A program made the position numbers and the translations under genes. Below, one piece after another: positions 1-8,668 of a DNA stretch of 50,433 nt (position 1 is its first letter; each line of letters begins with the position of its first letter). Source of the DNA: JBBDMU01 sp040878115. GTDB lineage: Bacteria; Bacteroidota; Rhodothermia; Balneolales; Natronogracilivirgulaceae. The notes under the pieces are model-generated. The model was not told the DNA's origin, ran no database searches, and saw only the letters and a list, made by a program, of their open reading frames with translations. The DNA is taken from the NCBI GenBank assembly GCA_040878115.1, contig JBBDMV010000164.1, forward strand, positions 1 to 50,433, read 5' to 3'.

Positions 1-93
1 GTCAAATCTTCTCTCGTTGCTTGAAGGATGTTATTTTTATTCGAATCACTGGCTAACAAGATTTGACAACTTTTGGATTACATTTCGACTACG
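1..93. repeat. Composite dispersed repeat, copy 1 (cut by window edge)
   Basis: The first 67 bases are close to the reverse complement of a block at 38981-39050. The ends form an inverted repeat, GTCAAATCT at 1-9 and AGATTTGACAACTTT at 59-73, and the shared sequence continues on the right into TTTCGACTACG (83-93), which matches the outer arm of the second copy. The left outer part lies outside the window. It sits downstream of the phosphodiesterase gene. It looks like a REP- or MITE-like element; no ORF is carried. Confidence 0.7.
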
Positions 94-135
94 GTGGGGG
101 GGAATAGGTTATATGTTCAATTCCACAAGGCATAT

Positions 136-162
136 GCCCAACTTGCGCATTCTGACTGACGT
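136..162. repeat. Short dispersed intergenic motif
   Basis: GCCCAACTTGCGC (136-148) followed a few bases later by GACTGACGT (154-162). The same two blocks recur in the same order at 12082-12106. GACTGACGT alone also occurs at 8615-8623 and, inverted, at 38918-38926, all between genes. Function unknown. Confidence 0.5.
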
Positions 163-207
163 TCATAAGGGGAGGTATATGATAATACCAACGTCTTTTA
201 TCGTTAA

Positions 208-1116
208 CTAATTTTGGCTCATGGTCAAGGATTCGAAATAGTTCGGATAATCCGTGATGATCCCATCAACGCCCAGGTCAATTAGCCTGACCATTTCTTC
301 AGTGTCATTCACTGTCCATGGTGTAATGCGCATGCCCTGCTCGTGAGCATTGCGGACTAAATCGGCATCTATCAGCGAATGGTGCGGTGCGTAGGTATCC
401 GGCAGATAAGTCAGCTCTTCAAGATTGGCTGCCATATCTGGTTTATTAGCAGACACTAAAAATACCTGTGTTACCTCTTCATCAATCTGGTTGAGTGCCT
501 GTAATACCCGGATATCGAACGCCATTATCAGGCTCTGCCCCAATACACCGAGATCATCTAATTCATCGTAAACCCGTTGTGCCACTACTGCCGGCTCCGG
601 CTGAAACTCATTATCCCAGGAAGGGCTGCTTTTTATTTCTACATAATAATTAGCAGGTGTATAATTATTATCAGCGGCATGCTCTTCCATGGCCAGTATG
701 GCATCCTTCATCAGAGGCTTGGACAAAGACATGTTTTCCTGGTCCGGATAATTTGGCCTTTGTATGGAACCACAGTCGAATTGTGCAATCTCTTCGTATG
801 TCATTTCATACATGTTATTATCCCTTTGGTTCTCCTCAGTGATGGCCTCACCCTCGGGGGTTAAGCATATATCATGGCGAAACCATGGTTCATGAGTGAT
901 AACTACCTCGTTATCACCAGATATGATGACATCCAACTCGATGCCGTTGGCCCCGAGGTCAAGTGCTTTTGTAAATGCAGGGATGGTATTTTCCGGCAAT
1001 AATCCCGTGGCGCCCCGATGCCCTATTTTTTCTATTCCGTTTCGATGCTCAGGGTTGCTGCATGCGAATATTGACATTGCAAAAAAAAGCGTTAATGTAA
1101 GTTTTATTGTATTCAT
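208..1116 (-). CDS. Glycerophosphodiester phosphodiesterase, lipoprotein
   Basis: Hydrolyses glycerophosphodiesters to glycerol-3-phosphate and an alcohol (GDPD family, TIM barrel). The sequence shows a lipoprotein signal ending at Cys19 (SIFAC), then the family signature: the HRG motif at His33, PENT at 41-44, Glu60 and Asp62 of the metal site, and His75. Length 302 aa is normal. The lipobox suggests an envelope location, so it would act on periplasmic diesters and feed the glycerol-3-phosphate dehydrogenase encoded upstream. It is the last gene of the glpK-glpD-glpF run, 60 bp after glpF, and is followed by a dispersed repeat. It could be called glpQ-like, but periplasmic and cytoplasmic types are not separable by eye, so no symbol is given. 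Confidence 0.92.
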   Translation of the reverse strand: MNTIKLTLTLFFAMSIFACSNPEHRNGIEKIGHRGATGLLPENTIPAFTKALDLGANGIELDVIISGDNEVVITHEPWFRHDICLTPEGEAITEENQRDNNMYEMTYEEIAQFDCGSIQRPNYPDQENMSLSKPLMKDAILAMEEHAADNNYTPANYYVEIKSSPSWDNEFQPEPAVVAQRVYDELDDLGVLGQSLIMAFDIRVLQALNQIDEEVTQVFLVSANKPDMAANLEELTYLPDTYAPHHSLIDADLVRNAHEQGMRITPWTVNDTEEMVRLIDLGVDGIITDYPNYFESLTMSQN

Positions 1117-1176
1117 TTCCGGTTCCTTGTTATAAAGATAATTATTTGATTGCTTATGGTGTTTCAGATCGTTTTC

Positions 1177-1944
1177 TCAGCTTAGAATGCGGAACAGTAT
1201 GGCTGCCAAAATACCGCCAACAATAGGGGCTGCGACCGGTACCCATGAATAAGACCAGTCGTTAATGCCTTTATTGGAAATAGGCAGAACAGCATGCATT
1301 ATTCTCGGGCCAAGATCACGTGCCGGGTTGATAGCGTATCCCGTTGGCCCGCCCAGTGACAAGCCCAATCCTAAGACAAGAAGCCCAACCGGAAGGGCTG
1401 AAAGCGCTCCCAGGCCAAAGCCGACTTCCTGGCCTTCAATAACGATCGTTTCAAGAAGGTCGCCATCAACACCCAGGAAACCGGGAGATACAAGGTATAA
1501 TACACCAAGTACAAGTACAAACGTACCAATGACCTCTGTCATAAAATTGGATGGGTAGTTCCTGATGTTTGGTGCTGTGCTATGACAGGCAAGGATCAGG
1601 TCTTTATCTTGTGTTGTGCGAAAGTGATCTTTATAGGAAAGCCAAACAAGGAGAGCGCCGATGGCTGCACCGAATAACTGAGCACCAATATAGGCTGGAA
1701 CGAGTGACCACTGGAATAAACCTGCACTCGCAAGTCCTACCGTTACAGCGGGGTTGATGTGCGCTCCGCTGAATTGCCCCATCGTAAAGACGGCAACAAA
1801 TACAGCGATGCCCCAACCCCAGGCTATCACGATCCAGCCGCTTCCGTTACCTTTGGTTTGGTTAAGTAGAACATTGGCAACCACTCCGTTGCCAAGTAAA
1901 ACGAGTATGGCCGTTCCGATTATTTCTGCAATGTAAGGTGACAT
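1177..1944 (-). CDS. glpF: Glycerol uptake facilitator (aquaglyceroporin)
   Basis: A channel of the MIP family for diffusion of glycerol across the inner membrane. At 255 aa it has the expected six membrane spans and the two pore half-helices: NPA in GAHINPAVT in the first half and NPA in YAINPARD in the second. The Asp right after the second NPAR is typical of glycerol facilitators rather than strict water channels. It lies 81 bp after glpD and 60 bp before the phosphodiesterase gene, so it is probably co-transcribed with glpK and glpD. The function follows from both the motifs and the operon. Confidence 0.95.
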   Translation of the reverse strand: MSPYIAEIIGTAILVLLGNGVVANVLLNQTKGNGSGWIVIAWGWGIAVFVAVFTMGQFSGAHINPAVTVGLASAGLFQWSLVPAYIGAQLFGAAIGALLVWLSYKDHFRTTQDKDLILACHSTAPNIRNYPSNFMTEVIGTFVLVLGVLYLVSPGFLGVDGDLLETIVIEGQEVGFGLGALSALPVGLLVLGLGLSLGGPTGYAINPARDLGPRIMHAVLPISNKGINDWSYSWVPVAAPIVGGILAAILFRILS

Positions 1945-2025
1945 ATGTTTCCTCCAAATGGGGTTTTGTAAAGTGCTTTATGTTAGGTTTATTTTATGGT
2001 ATATAAAAAACGGCTGAATGTATAA

Positions 2026-3600
2026 CTATGCAGGTGTTTTTAATGATAATTGATAGGAATGGGCAAGTTTGCTATAGGCTTCAATCTGGGTGTTGATCCA
2101 TTTAGGACCGTGGCCGGCTTCCTCAGCCATTAGCCGGGCAACTTCAGGGGCCATTTCCTCACTGGCTTTGGCATCCAGCAATAAAGCGCGGGTACGGCGT
2201 GCATTAAAATCCTCTACGGTCATGGCCATTTCATTTCGTGTAGCCCAGATTACTTCGGCTTTAATATAAGGTAATCTTTCATGAAGGAAATTTCCCAGCT
2301 CAGGGTCTTCATCTACAATCTTTTTTATCTCCTGTAAATCAGATCCATAATAATACAATGGATTATTCTCATTTAAGTTTTTTGTCCATCCGTGGATACG
2401 CAGTTTCTCTGTAACACATTTTACAGGTTCCAGGCCTGCAACAGCAGCAGCTTGGTCCACAACATCCTTCGCCATTTTACGGTAGGTTGTCCATTTGCCG
2501 CCGGTAATGGTTACCAGGCCAGAGGGGGCTACAAGCAGGGTATGATCACGCGAAATAGAGGCTGTTTTTTTGTTATTTCCCATGGTTACAAGGGGGCGCA
2601 AGCCGGCGAACACGCTGCGAATATCTTTGCGTTCGGGGTTCCCCGTTAAATATTTTTGTGCGTGTTCCAGAATAAAATCTATTTCTGCTTCCAGGGCTTT
2701 TGGCTCTGTAGAAATATCATCAACGGCTGTATCTGTGGTGCCTAAGACAACCTTGTCATGCCATGGTACTGCAAATAATATGCGTCCGTCGTCAGTATGC
2801 GGTACCATAATGGCAGCATCGCCCGGAAGGAAATGCTTGTCCAGTACTATATGCACCCCCTGGCTGGGTGTCATAATGGGCTCTGAATCCGGATCGTTCA
2901 TTTTCAATACTGCATCTGTAAATACTCCTGTAGCATTAATAACAACACGGCCCTTGATCTCAAAGCTTTCACCACTGAGCATATCTTTGGCTTTTACGCC
3001 TTGCACCTTGTCATTGGTTTTCATTAGCTCTGTGACTTTCATATAATTGATCAGCACTCCGCCATTCTCTGCGCTGGTCTTAGCCAAGCTGATCGCTAAT
3101 CTGGAATCATCGAACTGTCCGTCGTGATAGATCACACCACCGCGCAAACCCCTGGATGATAATGTTGGGGCATGTTCTAATGTCTTTTTTAGCGAAAGGT
3201 GTTTTGATGGGCCCAATCCACGTTTTCCGGCAAGGATATCGTATATTTTCAACCCTATCCCATAAAACAGGCTTTCCCACCACAGATAATTAGGAACAAT
3301 AAACGATTGGTTTCGAACAAGATGCGGCGCATTTTGTATCAGTAAGCCCCGTTCTTTGAGAGCTTCCAGAACAAGTGATATATTTCCCTGCTGTAAATAG
3401 CGTATGCCTCCGTGTATCAGCTTGGTAGAGCGGCTGGAGGTTCCTTTGGCAAAATCATCCATTTCCAGTAATAATGTTTTGTATCCACGAGATGCGGCAT
3501 CTACCGCTACGCCCAGCCCTGTTGCTCCGCCACCAATGATAATAAAATCCCATGCATCAGTCTTCTCTTTGACTGACTGGACCATCCTTGATCGTTTCAT
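2026..3600 (-). CDS. glpD: FAD-dependent glycerol-3-phosphate dehydrogenase
   Basis: Oxidises glycerol-3-phosphate to dihydroxyacetone phosphate and passes electrons to the quinone pool at the inner membrane. Near the N-terminus is the FAD-binding IIGGGATGLG motif, followed by GTSSRSTKLIHGGIRYLQ, a signature of the GlpD family; a second substrate-domain block holds TGGKWTTYR. Length about 524 aa is normal. The frame is open back to an ATG at 3660, which would overlap the end of glpK by 38 bp; I chose the ATG at 3600 (MKRSRMVQ) because it leaves a 22-bp gap and places the Rossmann motif at the usual distance. Second gene of the glp operon. Confidence 0.95.
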   Translation of the reverse strand: MKRSRMVQSVKEKTDAWDFIIIGGGATGLGVAVDAASRGYKTLLLEMDDFAKGTSSRSTKLIHGGIRYLQQGNISLVLEALKERGLLIQNAPHLVRNQSFIVPNYLWWESLFYGIGLKIYDILAGKRGLGPSKHLSLKKTLEHAPTLSSRGLRGGVIYHDGQFDDSRLAISLAKTSAENGGVLINYMKVTELMKTNDKVQGVKAKDMLSGESFEIKGRVVINATGVFTDAVLKMNDPDSEPIMTPSQGVHIVLDKHFLPGDAAIMVPHTDDGRILFAVPWHDKVVLGTTDTAVDDISTEPKALEAEIDFILEHAQKYLTGNPERKDIRSVFAGLRPLVTMGNNKKTASISRDHTLLVAPSGLVTITGGKWTTYRKMAKDVVDQAAAVAGLEPVKCVTEKLRIHGWTKNLNENNPLYYYGSDLQEIKKIVDEDPELGNFLHERLPYIKAEVIWATRNEMAMTVEDFNARRTRALLLDAKASEEMAPEVARLMAEEAGHGPKWINTQIEAYSKLAHSYQLSLKTPA

Positions 3601-3622
3601 TAAATCTTTGTTTGTCTTTCTA

Positions 3623-5122
3623 TTATTTTTCTGACCAGTGAATAGCTGTCTTAAGCGCATGGTCCCAGCCTGCTTTTAATTTTTCAACCTCCCCGGCAGG
3701 CATTTGAGGTGAGAAATTTTTGTCCTCTTGCCATTGGTTATTAATTTCTTCGTGATCTTTCCAGTAACCTACCGCCAGGCCCGCCAGATACGCTGCACCA
3801 AGTGCCGTTGTTTCTAAAGTCTTGGGGCGAATTACAGGTACTTCCATTACGTCCGACTGGAATTGCATGAGCAGGTTATTAGCTGCGGCCCCTCCGTCTA
3901 CCCGTAATTCTTTGATATCAATACCTGAATCGGCCTGCATTGCCGTGATCACATCCATGGTTTGATAGGCAATGGACTCAATGGCCGCACGGGCAATGTG
4001 ACCGGCACTGGTCCCGCGGGTTATCCCTACCATGGTACCCCTGGCATGCTGGTTCCAATGCGGAGCGCCCAGCCCGGCAAATGCCGGTATAAGGTACGTG
4101 CCGTTGTTATCTTTAACAGATGTGGCCAGTGCTTCAACATCAGAGGCTTTTCGTATAAGCCCAAGTTCATCCCGCAACCATTGCACCACGGCCCCGGCAA
4201 TAAAAATACTGCCCTCAAGGGCATACTCAACTTCGCCATCAATCTCCCAGGCAATCGTTGTAAGTAAATTGTTTTTTGACTCAATAGGTTTCTTACCGGT
4301 ATTCATAATCATAAAACAACCCGTCCCATACGTATTTTTGACCATACCCGAACGGATGCAACGCTGCCCGAACAATGCGGCTTGTTGATCTCCTGCTATT
4401 CCTGCAATAGGCACATTGGGTGCAAATGTTGTCTTTTTAGATTCAGCATATACCTCACTTGATGATTTTACTTCCGGCAGCAGGCTTTTGGGAATATCAA
4501 GCAAGCCCAGTATTTCATCATCCCATTGCTTTTCGTGAATATTAAACAACATAGTTCTGGACGCATTGGTAACATCGGTAACATGCGTTTCACCTCGTGT
4601 CATGTTCCAGATCAACCAGCTATCCATCGTGCCAAAGGCGAGCTCCCCGTTCTCTGCTTTTTCTCTGGCTCCGTCAACATTATCCAATATCCACTTAATC
4701 TTTGTTGCTGAAAAGTAAGCATCTATAATCAGGCCCGTTTTACTCCGGATTTTCTCTATTAAACCGTTTTCCTCTTTCAAGGTGTCACAAAAATCAGATG
4801 TTCTGCGGTCTTGCCATACGATGGCATTGTATACGGGCTTACCGGTTTTTCTGTCCCAAAGAAGTGTCGTTTCACGTTGGTTGGTGATCCCGATGGCGGC
4901 TACCCCATCACCATTCAGTCCTGCTTTTGTAAGAGCTTCGGCGGCAACACCGGCTTGGGTAGACCAAATTTCATTTCCGTCATGTTCAACCCATCCGGCA
5001 TTAGGGTAAATCTGCTGAAATTCCTTTTGTGCTATTGCCTTAATGTTCCCCTTTTTATCAAAAACGATGGCCCGTGAACTTGTTGTGCCTTGGTCCAAGG
5101 CAAGTATGTACTTTTCTGCCAT
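3623..5122 (-). CDS. glpK: Glycerol kinase
   Basis: Phosphorylates glycerol with ATP to sn-glycerol-3-phosphate, trapping it in the cytoplasm. The 499-aa protein has the FGGY-kinase start ALDQGTTSSRAI (ATP/Mg site), GITNQRETT and AIVWQDRRT in the first domain, and the glycerol kinase signature GLGAPHWN with GGAAANNLLMQFQSD in the second. Length is standard for the family. First structural gene of the glp run; its upstream region carries a 16-bp inverted repeat (5151-5166) that is probably the operator of the neighbouring GntR regulator. Confidence 0.97.
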   Translation of the reverse strand: MAEKYILALDQGTTSSRAIVFDKKGNIKAIAQKEFQQIYPNAGWVEHDGNEIWSTQAGVAAEALTKAGLNGDGVAAIGITNQRETTLLWDRKTGKPVYNAIVWQDRRTSDFCDTLKEENGLIEKIRSKTGLIIDAYFSATKIKWILDNVDGAREKAENGELAFGTMDSWLIWNMTRGETHVTDVTNASRTMLFNIHEKQWDDEILGLLDIPKSLLPEVKSSSEVYAESKKTTFAPNVPIAGIAGDQQAALFGQRCIRSGMVKNTYGTGCFMIMNTGKKPIESKNNLLTTIAWEIDGEVEYALEGSIFIAGAVVQWLRDELGLIRKASDVEALATSVKDNNGTYLIPAFAGLGAPHWNQHARGTMVGITRGTSAGHIARAAIESIAYQTMDVITAMQADSGIDIKELRVDGGAAANNLLMQFQSDVMEVPVIRPKTLETTALGAAYLAGLAVGYWKDHEEINNQWQEDKNFSPQMPAGEVEKLKAGWDHALKTAIHWSEK

Positions 5123-5150
5123 TTTTTATTAATTAATGATATTATTGTTT

Positions 5151-5166
5151 GGTTGTCTAAACAACC
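5151..5166. promoter_or_regulatory. Probable GntR operator in front of glpK
   Basis: GGTTGTCTAAACAACC is an inverted repeat with 6-bp arms and a 4-bp centre, 29-44 bp upstream of the glpK start. The core GT..TA.AC is the type of site bound by HutC-subfamily GntR proteins, and a HutC-type gene lies next door. On the minus strand, a TTG in the repeat is 20 nt before TATCATTA, a weak fit to a Bacteroidota promoter, so the operator would overlap the promoter and allow repression. Binding is inferred. Confidence 0.55.
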
Positions 5167-5265
5167 TAGGATATTGCATCCTGGAAGTCAAGGATTTTTC
5201 CACAATCTGGAAATTAATTCTCGACTACAGTGCTTATCTCATTATCATAAACTCAAATTTCCCTA

Positions 5266-6048
5266 TTACCAACCGTGGTCCTTTAGCTCTAAAGGAAACC
5301 CATGGTTATCATGGTGCCTTTCATAAGGCCTGGTTGTAGTTGAAAAGTTAATTCGATCACTTCTGTAAACATCTTCAGAATATTGAAAATAGCCTCCTTT
5401 TTCTGTCTTGACCAGGCGTTTTATAAGCAAGAGCGGGGCACCGGGGTTGACGTTCAACAATCTTGCCTCTGATTTTCCTGCGCTGATAGCCTCTATCCGT
5501 TGCTCAGCATCACCAAGCCGTATTTCGGTGTGCTTGTATAGCAGCTCATAAATGGAGTTGGCTTGCAAATCCTCTTTATATATGGGCTTAAATAGATCAT
5601 ATGTAAAATAGGACCGTTCTACTATCAAAGGTTGTTCATCGCCCAAACGGACCCTAATGATTCGAACAAGCTTATCTCCAACACTAAGATGCATTAAATT
5701 TATCAGATTGGGTGGTGCAACAACGATTTTTTTTTCAATAAGGTGCGCAGACGGAACCATGTCGTTATTCCTCATCAATTCCGTAAAACCCATAAGCTTA
5801 TCCGGCTCCTGGTCAATTTTCTGATAGGTTACGAATGTCCCCTTTCCCTGCTCGCGAATTAAATACCCTTGTTGAAACAGCAATTTAACGGCTTCTCGAA
5901 TGGTGCCCCGGCTCACACCATATTTTTGGACCAGGCTTGTATCACTGGGAAACAAATCTGACTCCCTGAACTTCCCGCTTCTGATCTGCTCCAAGAGTTC
6001 ATTGTATATTTGGTAATATTTTGGAACAGGCTGTTTATACTCTTTCAT
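5266..6048 (-). CDS. GntR-family regulator, HutC subfamily (UTRA domain)
   Basis: A transcription factor with an N-terminal winged helix-turn-helix (about residues 8-75; FPSDTSLVQKYGVSRGTIRE is the recognition part) and a C-terminal UTRA ligand-binding domain (about 95-240; SIYELLYKHTEIRLGDAEQR fits the family). At 260 aa it has the usual length. It ends 143 bp upstream of glpK on the same strand. The position and the palindromes in front of glpK and of itself suggest that it controls the glycerol operon, probably with a glycerol-related ligand; that is inference. Classical glycerol regulators are DeoR-type GlpR or GlpP, so a GntR here is less usual. Confidence 0.9.
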   Translation of the reverse strand: MKEYKQPVPKYYQIYNELLEQIRSGKFRESDLFPSDTSLVQKYGVSRGTIREAVKLLFQQGYLIREQGKGTFVTYQKIDQEPDKLMGFTELMRNNDMVPSAHLIEKKIVVAPPNLINLMHLSVGDKLVRIIRVRLGDEQPLIVERSYFTYDLFKPIYKEDLQANSIYELLYKHTEIRLGDAEQRIEAISAGKSEARLLNVNPGAPLLLIKRLVKTEKGGYFQYSEDVYRSDRINFSTTTRPYERHHDNHGFPLELKDHGW

Positions 6049-6078
6049 TAATTGCTGATTACATTTTACAAGTGATGT

Positions 6079-6094
6079 GGTTATCTGTACAAGC
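6079..6094. promoter_or_regulatory. Possible second GntR operator, in front of gntR
   Basis: GGTTATCTGTACAAGC agrees with the glpK operator at 12 of 16 positions and lies 31-46 bp upstream of the gntR start, nearly the same distance as the glpK site. It is less symmetric. If real, it would give autoregulation. Confidence 0.35.
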
Positions 6095-6223
6095 TAAAAA
6101 GGCGTTTAATTAATTGCAATTGTCTGTCAACTTCCCTGAAGTTACGTGTCTCATATTCATCCATAATCCCACCTTCATTGTCGATCATTTAAATGTGTTG
6201 GCAGCAGTATTACAATAGCTGTT

Positions 6224-8512
6224 TTATCTTTGATTAATAATTCCAAGGATTTGCTGAACATTGGGGTTATTCGGATGCAGTCGATCCAATACTTCAGCAT
6301 GCTCCTGTGCCATTTCATATTGCTCCTGCTGCAGATATAGTGTTACTATCCCATACCGGTAATCGCCATTCTCAGGTTCAAGTTCAATAGTCTGCAGATA
6401 TGCGGTCTCCGCTTCCTCTGGCTGCCCCAATGTCTGCAGGGCAATAGCCAGATTATAAAATACCCTGCTTTGCTCAGGCATCAGCCGGGATGCCTCTTTA
6501 AAATAGGGAATGGCCTCCTGCAGCTGGTTTTGCTCGGCTTGCAGCAATCCAAGCGAATAATAGGCCTGACCGTACTCCGGCTCCTGTTCCGTCACCGTTT
6601 CCAAAAGTTGTTCAGCCTGATCATTTTCTCCCTGGCCGTTATGCAGGTAAGCCAGGTTTATCCTGGCAGGATTAAAATAAGGGTCTCTTTCAAGCGCACG
6701 GCGGTACGCGTCCATAGCTTCAGCAATATTCCCCTGATTTTCATAGAACTGTCCGCGATTCATTAGCCCCTGTGGGAAATACTCATTTACATCCAGATAC
6801 GTTTTATACTCCTGCAGCGCATTTTTGAAATGATCACGCTCAACAGGTTCAAAATCATGGTCCGCAAATTCAGTCAGTCCCTGAGCGGCCGATACTCTTA
6901 CCGCCCGCACACTATCGTTTAGTGCTTTCGTCAATAAGGGCTTACTCATTTCGGATGGGAGGTTTTCCAGTGCTTTCGCCGCACTGCTGCGGACCATGGG
7001 CGATGACGACTGAATAGCCTCTTCAAGTATGTCCACGTGTTGCCTATCGGCAAACTGACCGACATACCATACAGCCGTGGCCCGTATAATCTCGGGCTGA
7101 GAAGGGTCCGAGATCAGCTTCCTCAAATCTGCGTATGCCCCCTGCCCTTCGGCGTCTGCTTTTAAAAGGGTCTCCGAGAAATGAGGAGAACGTTCTTCTC
7201 CGTGCCAATCGTCAACCGCCCTGCTGGCCCAGGCCGCTGATTGATCTGAATGGCAGTTGTTGCAGGCATTCGGTGTGCCGAATTTCTCGCTCTGGTCTGG
7301 CCGGGGTATCCGGAAGCTGTGGTCACGCCGGTAATCGACCTCCATATAATTGCGGCCTGTCATATGGCAGTTTACACATTGAGAGGCCTTTGTATTAACC
7401 TCATGGAAATGATGTTCCGGAGTATTGTAATTGGGCTCATGACACTGCATGCAGAGACTATTATCCTGGATATTCGCTTTAAGCTCCAGGGAGTGGGGAT
7501 CATGGCAATCGCTGCATTGGACGTCATGGGCATACATCTTGCTTTGCAGAAAAGACCCATATACGTACACCTCTCCCCTGATCTGACCGTCGGCAAAATA
7601 GTTGCCCGGATGAGGAAGCAGCGGATCGAAGTGGTCCAGATAATTATCCCCGTGAACATAATCATCCGTCAACTCCTGGCGGAGAGAATGGCAGGGGGCG
7701 CAAGTATTGATCTCATCCATTTGGGAGGAATTGCGCGCCAGGTTCAGGTCACGCCGGATCCGGCCATCTGTTGCCGAGTCAGAGCCCGCACTGTTCATAA
7801 ACTCCACATGTTCACCACCGGGGCCGTGACAGGACTCACAGCTTACATCTGTAACGGACCAGGTTGTATGGAACGAATCCGCTTCAGCAATATAGTTTTT
7901 CTGTAGGTTTGTAGAATGGCAATCCGCACACATCGTATTCCAGTTCATCGCCCCACCTGACCAGTGCATCCAGTCATCCGGGTCCGGCTGTTCATCCGGT
8001 TGTAACGAAAACCATTGTTCTTTTTCTGTATCCCACGATATATGCAGGGACTGCCATTTTCCTTTTCCAATATCAATCAGGTATTGCTGCAAAGGCTCCC
8101 AGCCAAACGTATACAAGATCTCATGCTCCTCAACCTGCCCCTCCCGTCCTGAAATATCAACCATATACCTTTCACCTTCCCGATAAAACCGGTATACATC
8201 ATCCTCTTCCCTGAACTCCACATCATCAAAATCTCCACGGACCGATTCACTGTCAGCTTCAGCGATCGCGTAATCATGATGAGACCCTTTCAGGGCTTCC
8301 CACTCTTCAGAGTGACATGACTGGCAGGTTTCGCCTCCCACAAAGGCATGATCTTTGGGCATTGAATGCCGCCCCGGGTCCGCACGTTCCCTATCATCCT
8401 CATCAGTTTGACTACAACTATAGACAATGCAAAAGGAAAGGAAAATGACCAGTGCGACACCTAATCGCAATGAGGGGAAAGAAAATAATTTATTATTACG
8501 AGGCATAGGCAT
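6224..8512 (-). CDS. Eight-haem c-type cytochrome with HEAT and TPR repeats, lipoprotein
   Basis: A 762-aa exported protein. A hydrophobic N-terminus ends in a lipobox with Cys33 (VYSC). Between about residues 60 and 420 there are eight CxxCH haem sites: CQSCH, CADCH, CESCH, CAPCH, CSDCH, CMQCH, CVNCH and CNNCH. The first part resembles the cytochrome c554 family. Then come HEAT-like helical repeats (about 450-540; IIRATAVWYVGQF, PMVRSSAAKALENL, VRAVRVSAAQGL) and at least five TPR units to the end. It is probably an electron carrier or reductase subunit anchored in the envelope, with the repeats as docking surfaces; substrate unknown. No partner redox gene lies beside it. Confidence 0.88.
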   Translation of the reverse strand: MPMPRNNKLFSFPSLRLGVALVIFLSFCIVYSCSQTDEDDRERADPGRHSMPKDHAFVGGETCQSCHSEEWEALKGSHHDYAIAEADSESVRGDFDDVEFREEDDVYRFYREGERYMVDISGREGQVEEHEILYTFGWEPLQQYLIDIGKGKWQSLHISWDTEKEQWFSLQPDEQPDPDDWMHWSGGAMNWNTMCADCHSTNLQKNYIAEADSFHTTWSVTDVSCESCHGPGGEHVEFMNSAGSDSATDGRIRRDLNLARNSSQMDEINTCAPCHSLRQELTDDYVHGDNYLDHFDPLLPHPGNYFADGQIRGEVYVYGSFLQSKMYAHDVQCSDCHDPHSLELKANIQDNSLCMQCHEPNYNTPEHHFHEVNTKASQCVNCHMTGRNYMEVDYRRDHSFRIPRPDQSEKFGTPNACNNCHSDQSAAWASRAVDDWHGEERSPHFSETLLKADAEGQGAYADLRKLISDPSQPEIIRATAVWYVGQFADRQHVDILEEAIQSSSPMVRSSAAKALENLPSEMSKPLLTKALNDSVRAVRVSAAQGLTEFADHDFEPVERDHFKNALQEYKTYLDVNEYFPQGLMNRGQFYENQGNIAEAMDAYRRALERDPYFNPARINLAYLHNGQGENDQAEQLLETVTEQEPEYGQAYYSLGLLQAEQNQLQEAIPYFKEASRLMPEQSRVFYNLAIALQTLGQPEEAETAYLQTIELEPENGDYRYGIVTLYLQQEQYEMAQEHAEVLDRLHPNNPNVQQILGIINQR

Positions 8513-8614
8513 GGAATTTACAAAATTTTAACCATGATTCAAGCGGTGATATATTAATACCGTTGCACGCTTAACCGCTCTTTTCACGTCTTGGTTGACA
8601 AAGTCATAGTATCA

Positions 8615-8623
8615 GACTGACGT
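8615..8623. repeat. Copy of the GACTGACGT intergenic motif
   Basis: GACTGACGT, preceded by TCA as in the copy at 12095-12106. It lies between the cytochrome and sulfatase genes. See the entry at 136-162. Confidence 0.35.
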
Positions 8624-8668
8624 TGGCCCATCTAAATATAAAATTACACTAGCTGAACATCTTAAATC

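Noticed and set aside
7250..7906. 218-codon frame on the plus strand
   Set aside because: It lies fully inside the cytochrome gene on the other strand, where eight haem motifs prove the coding frame.
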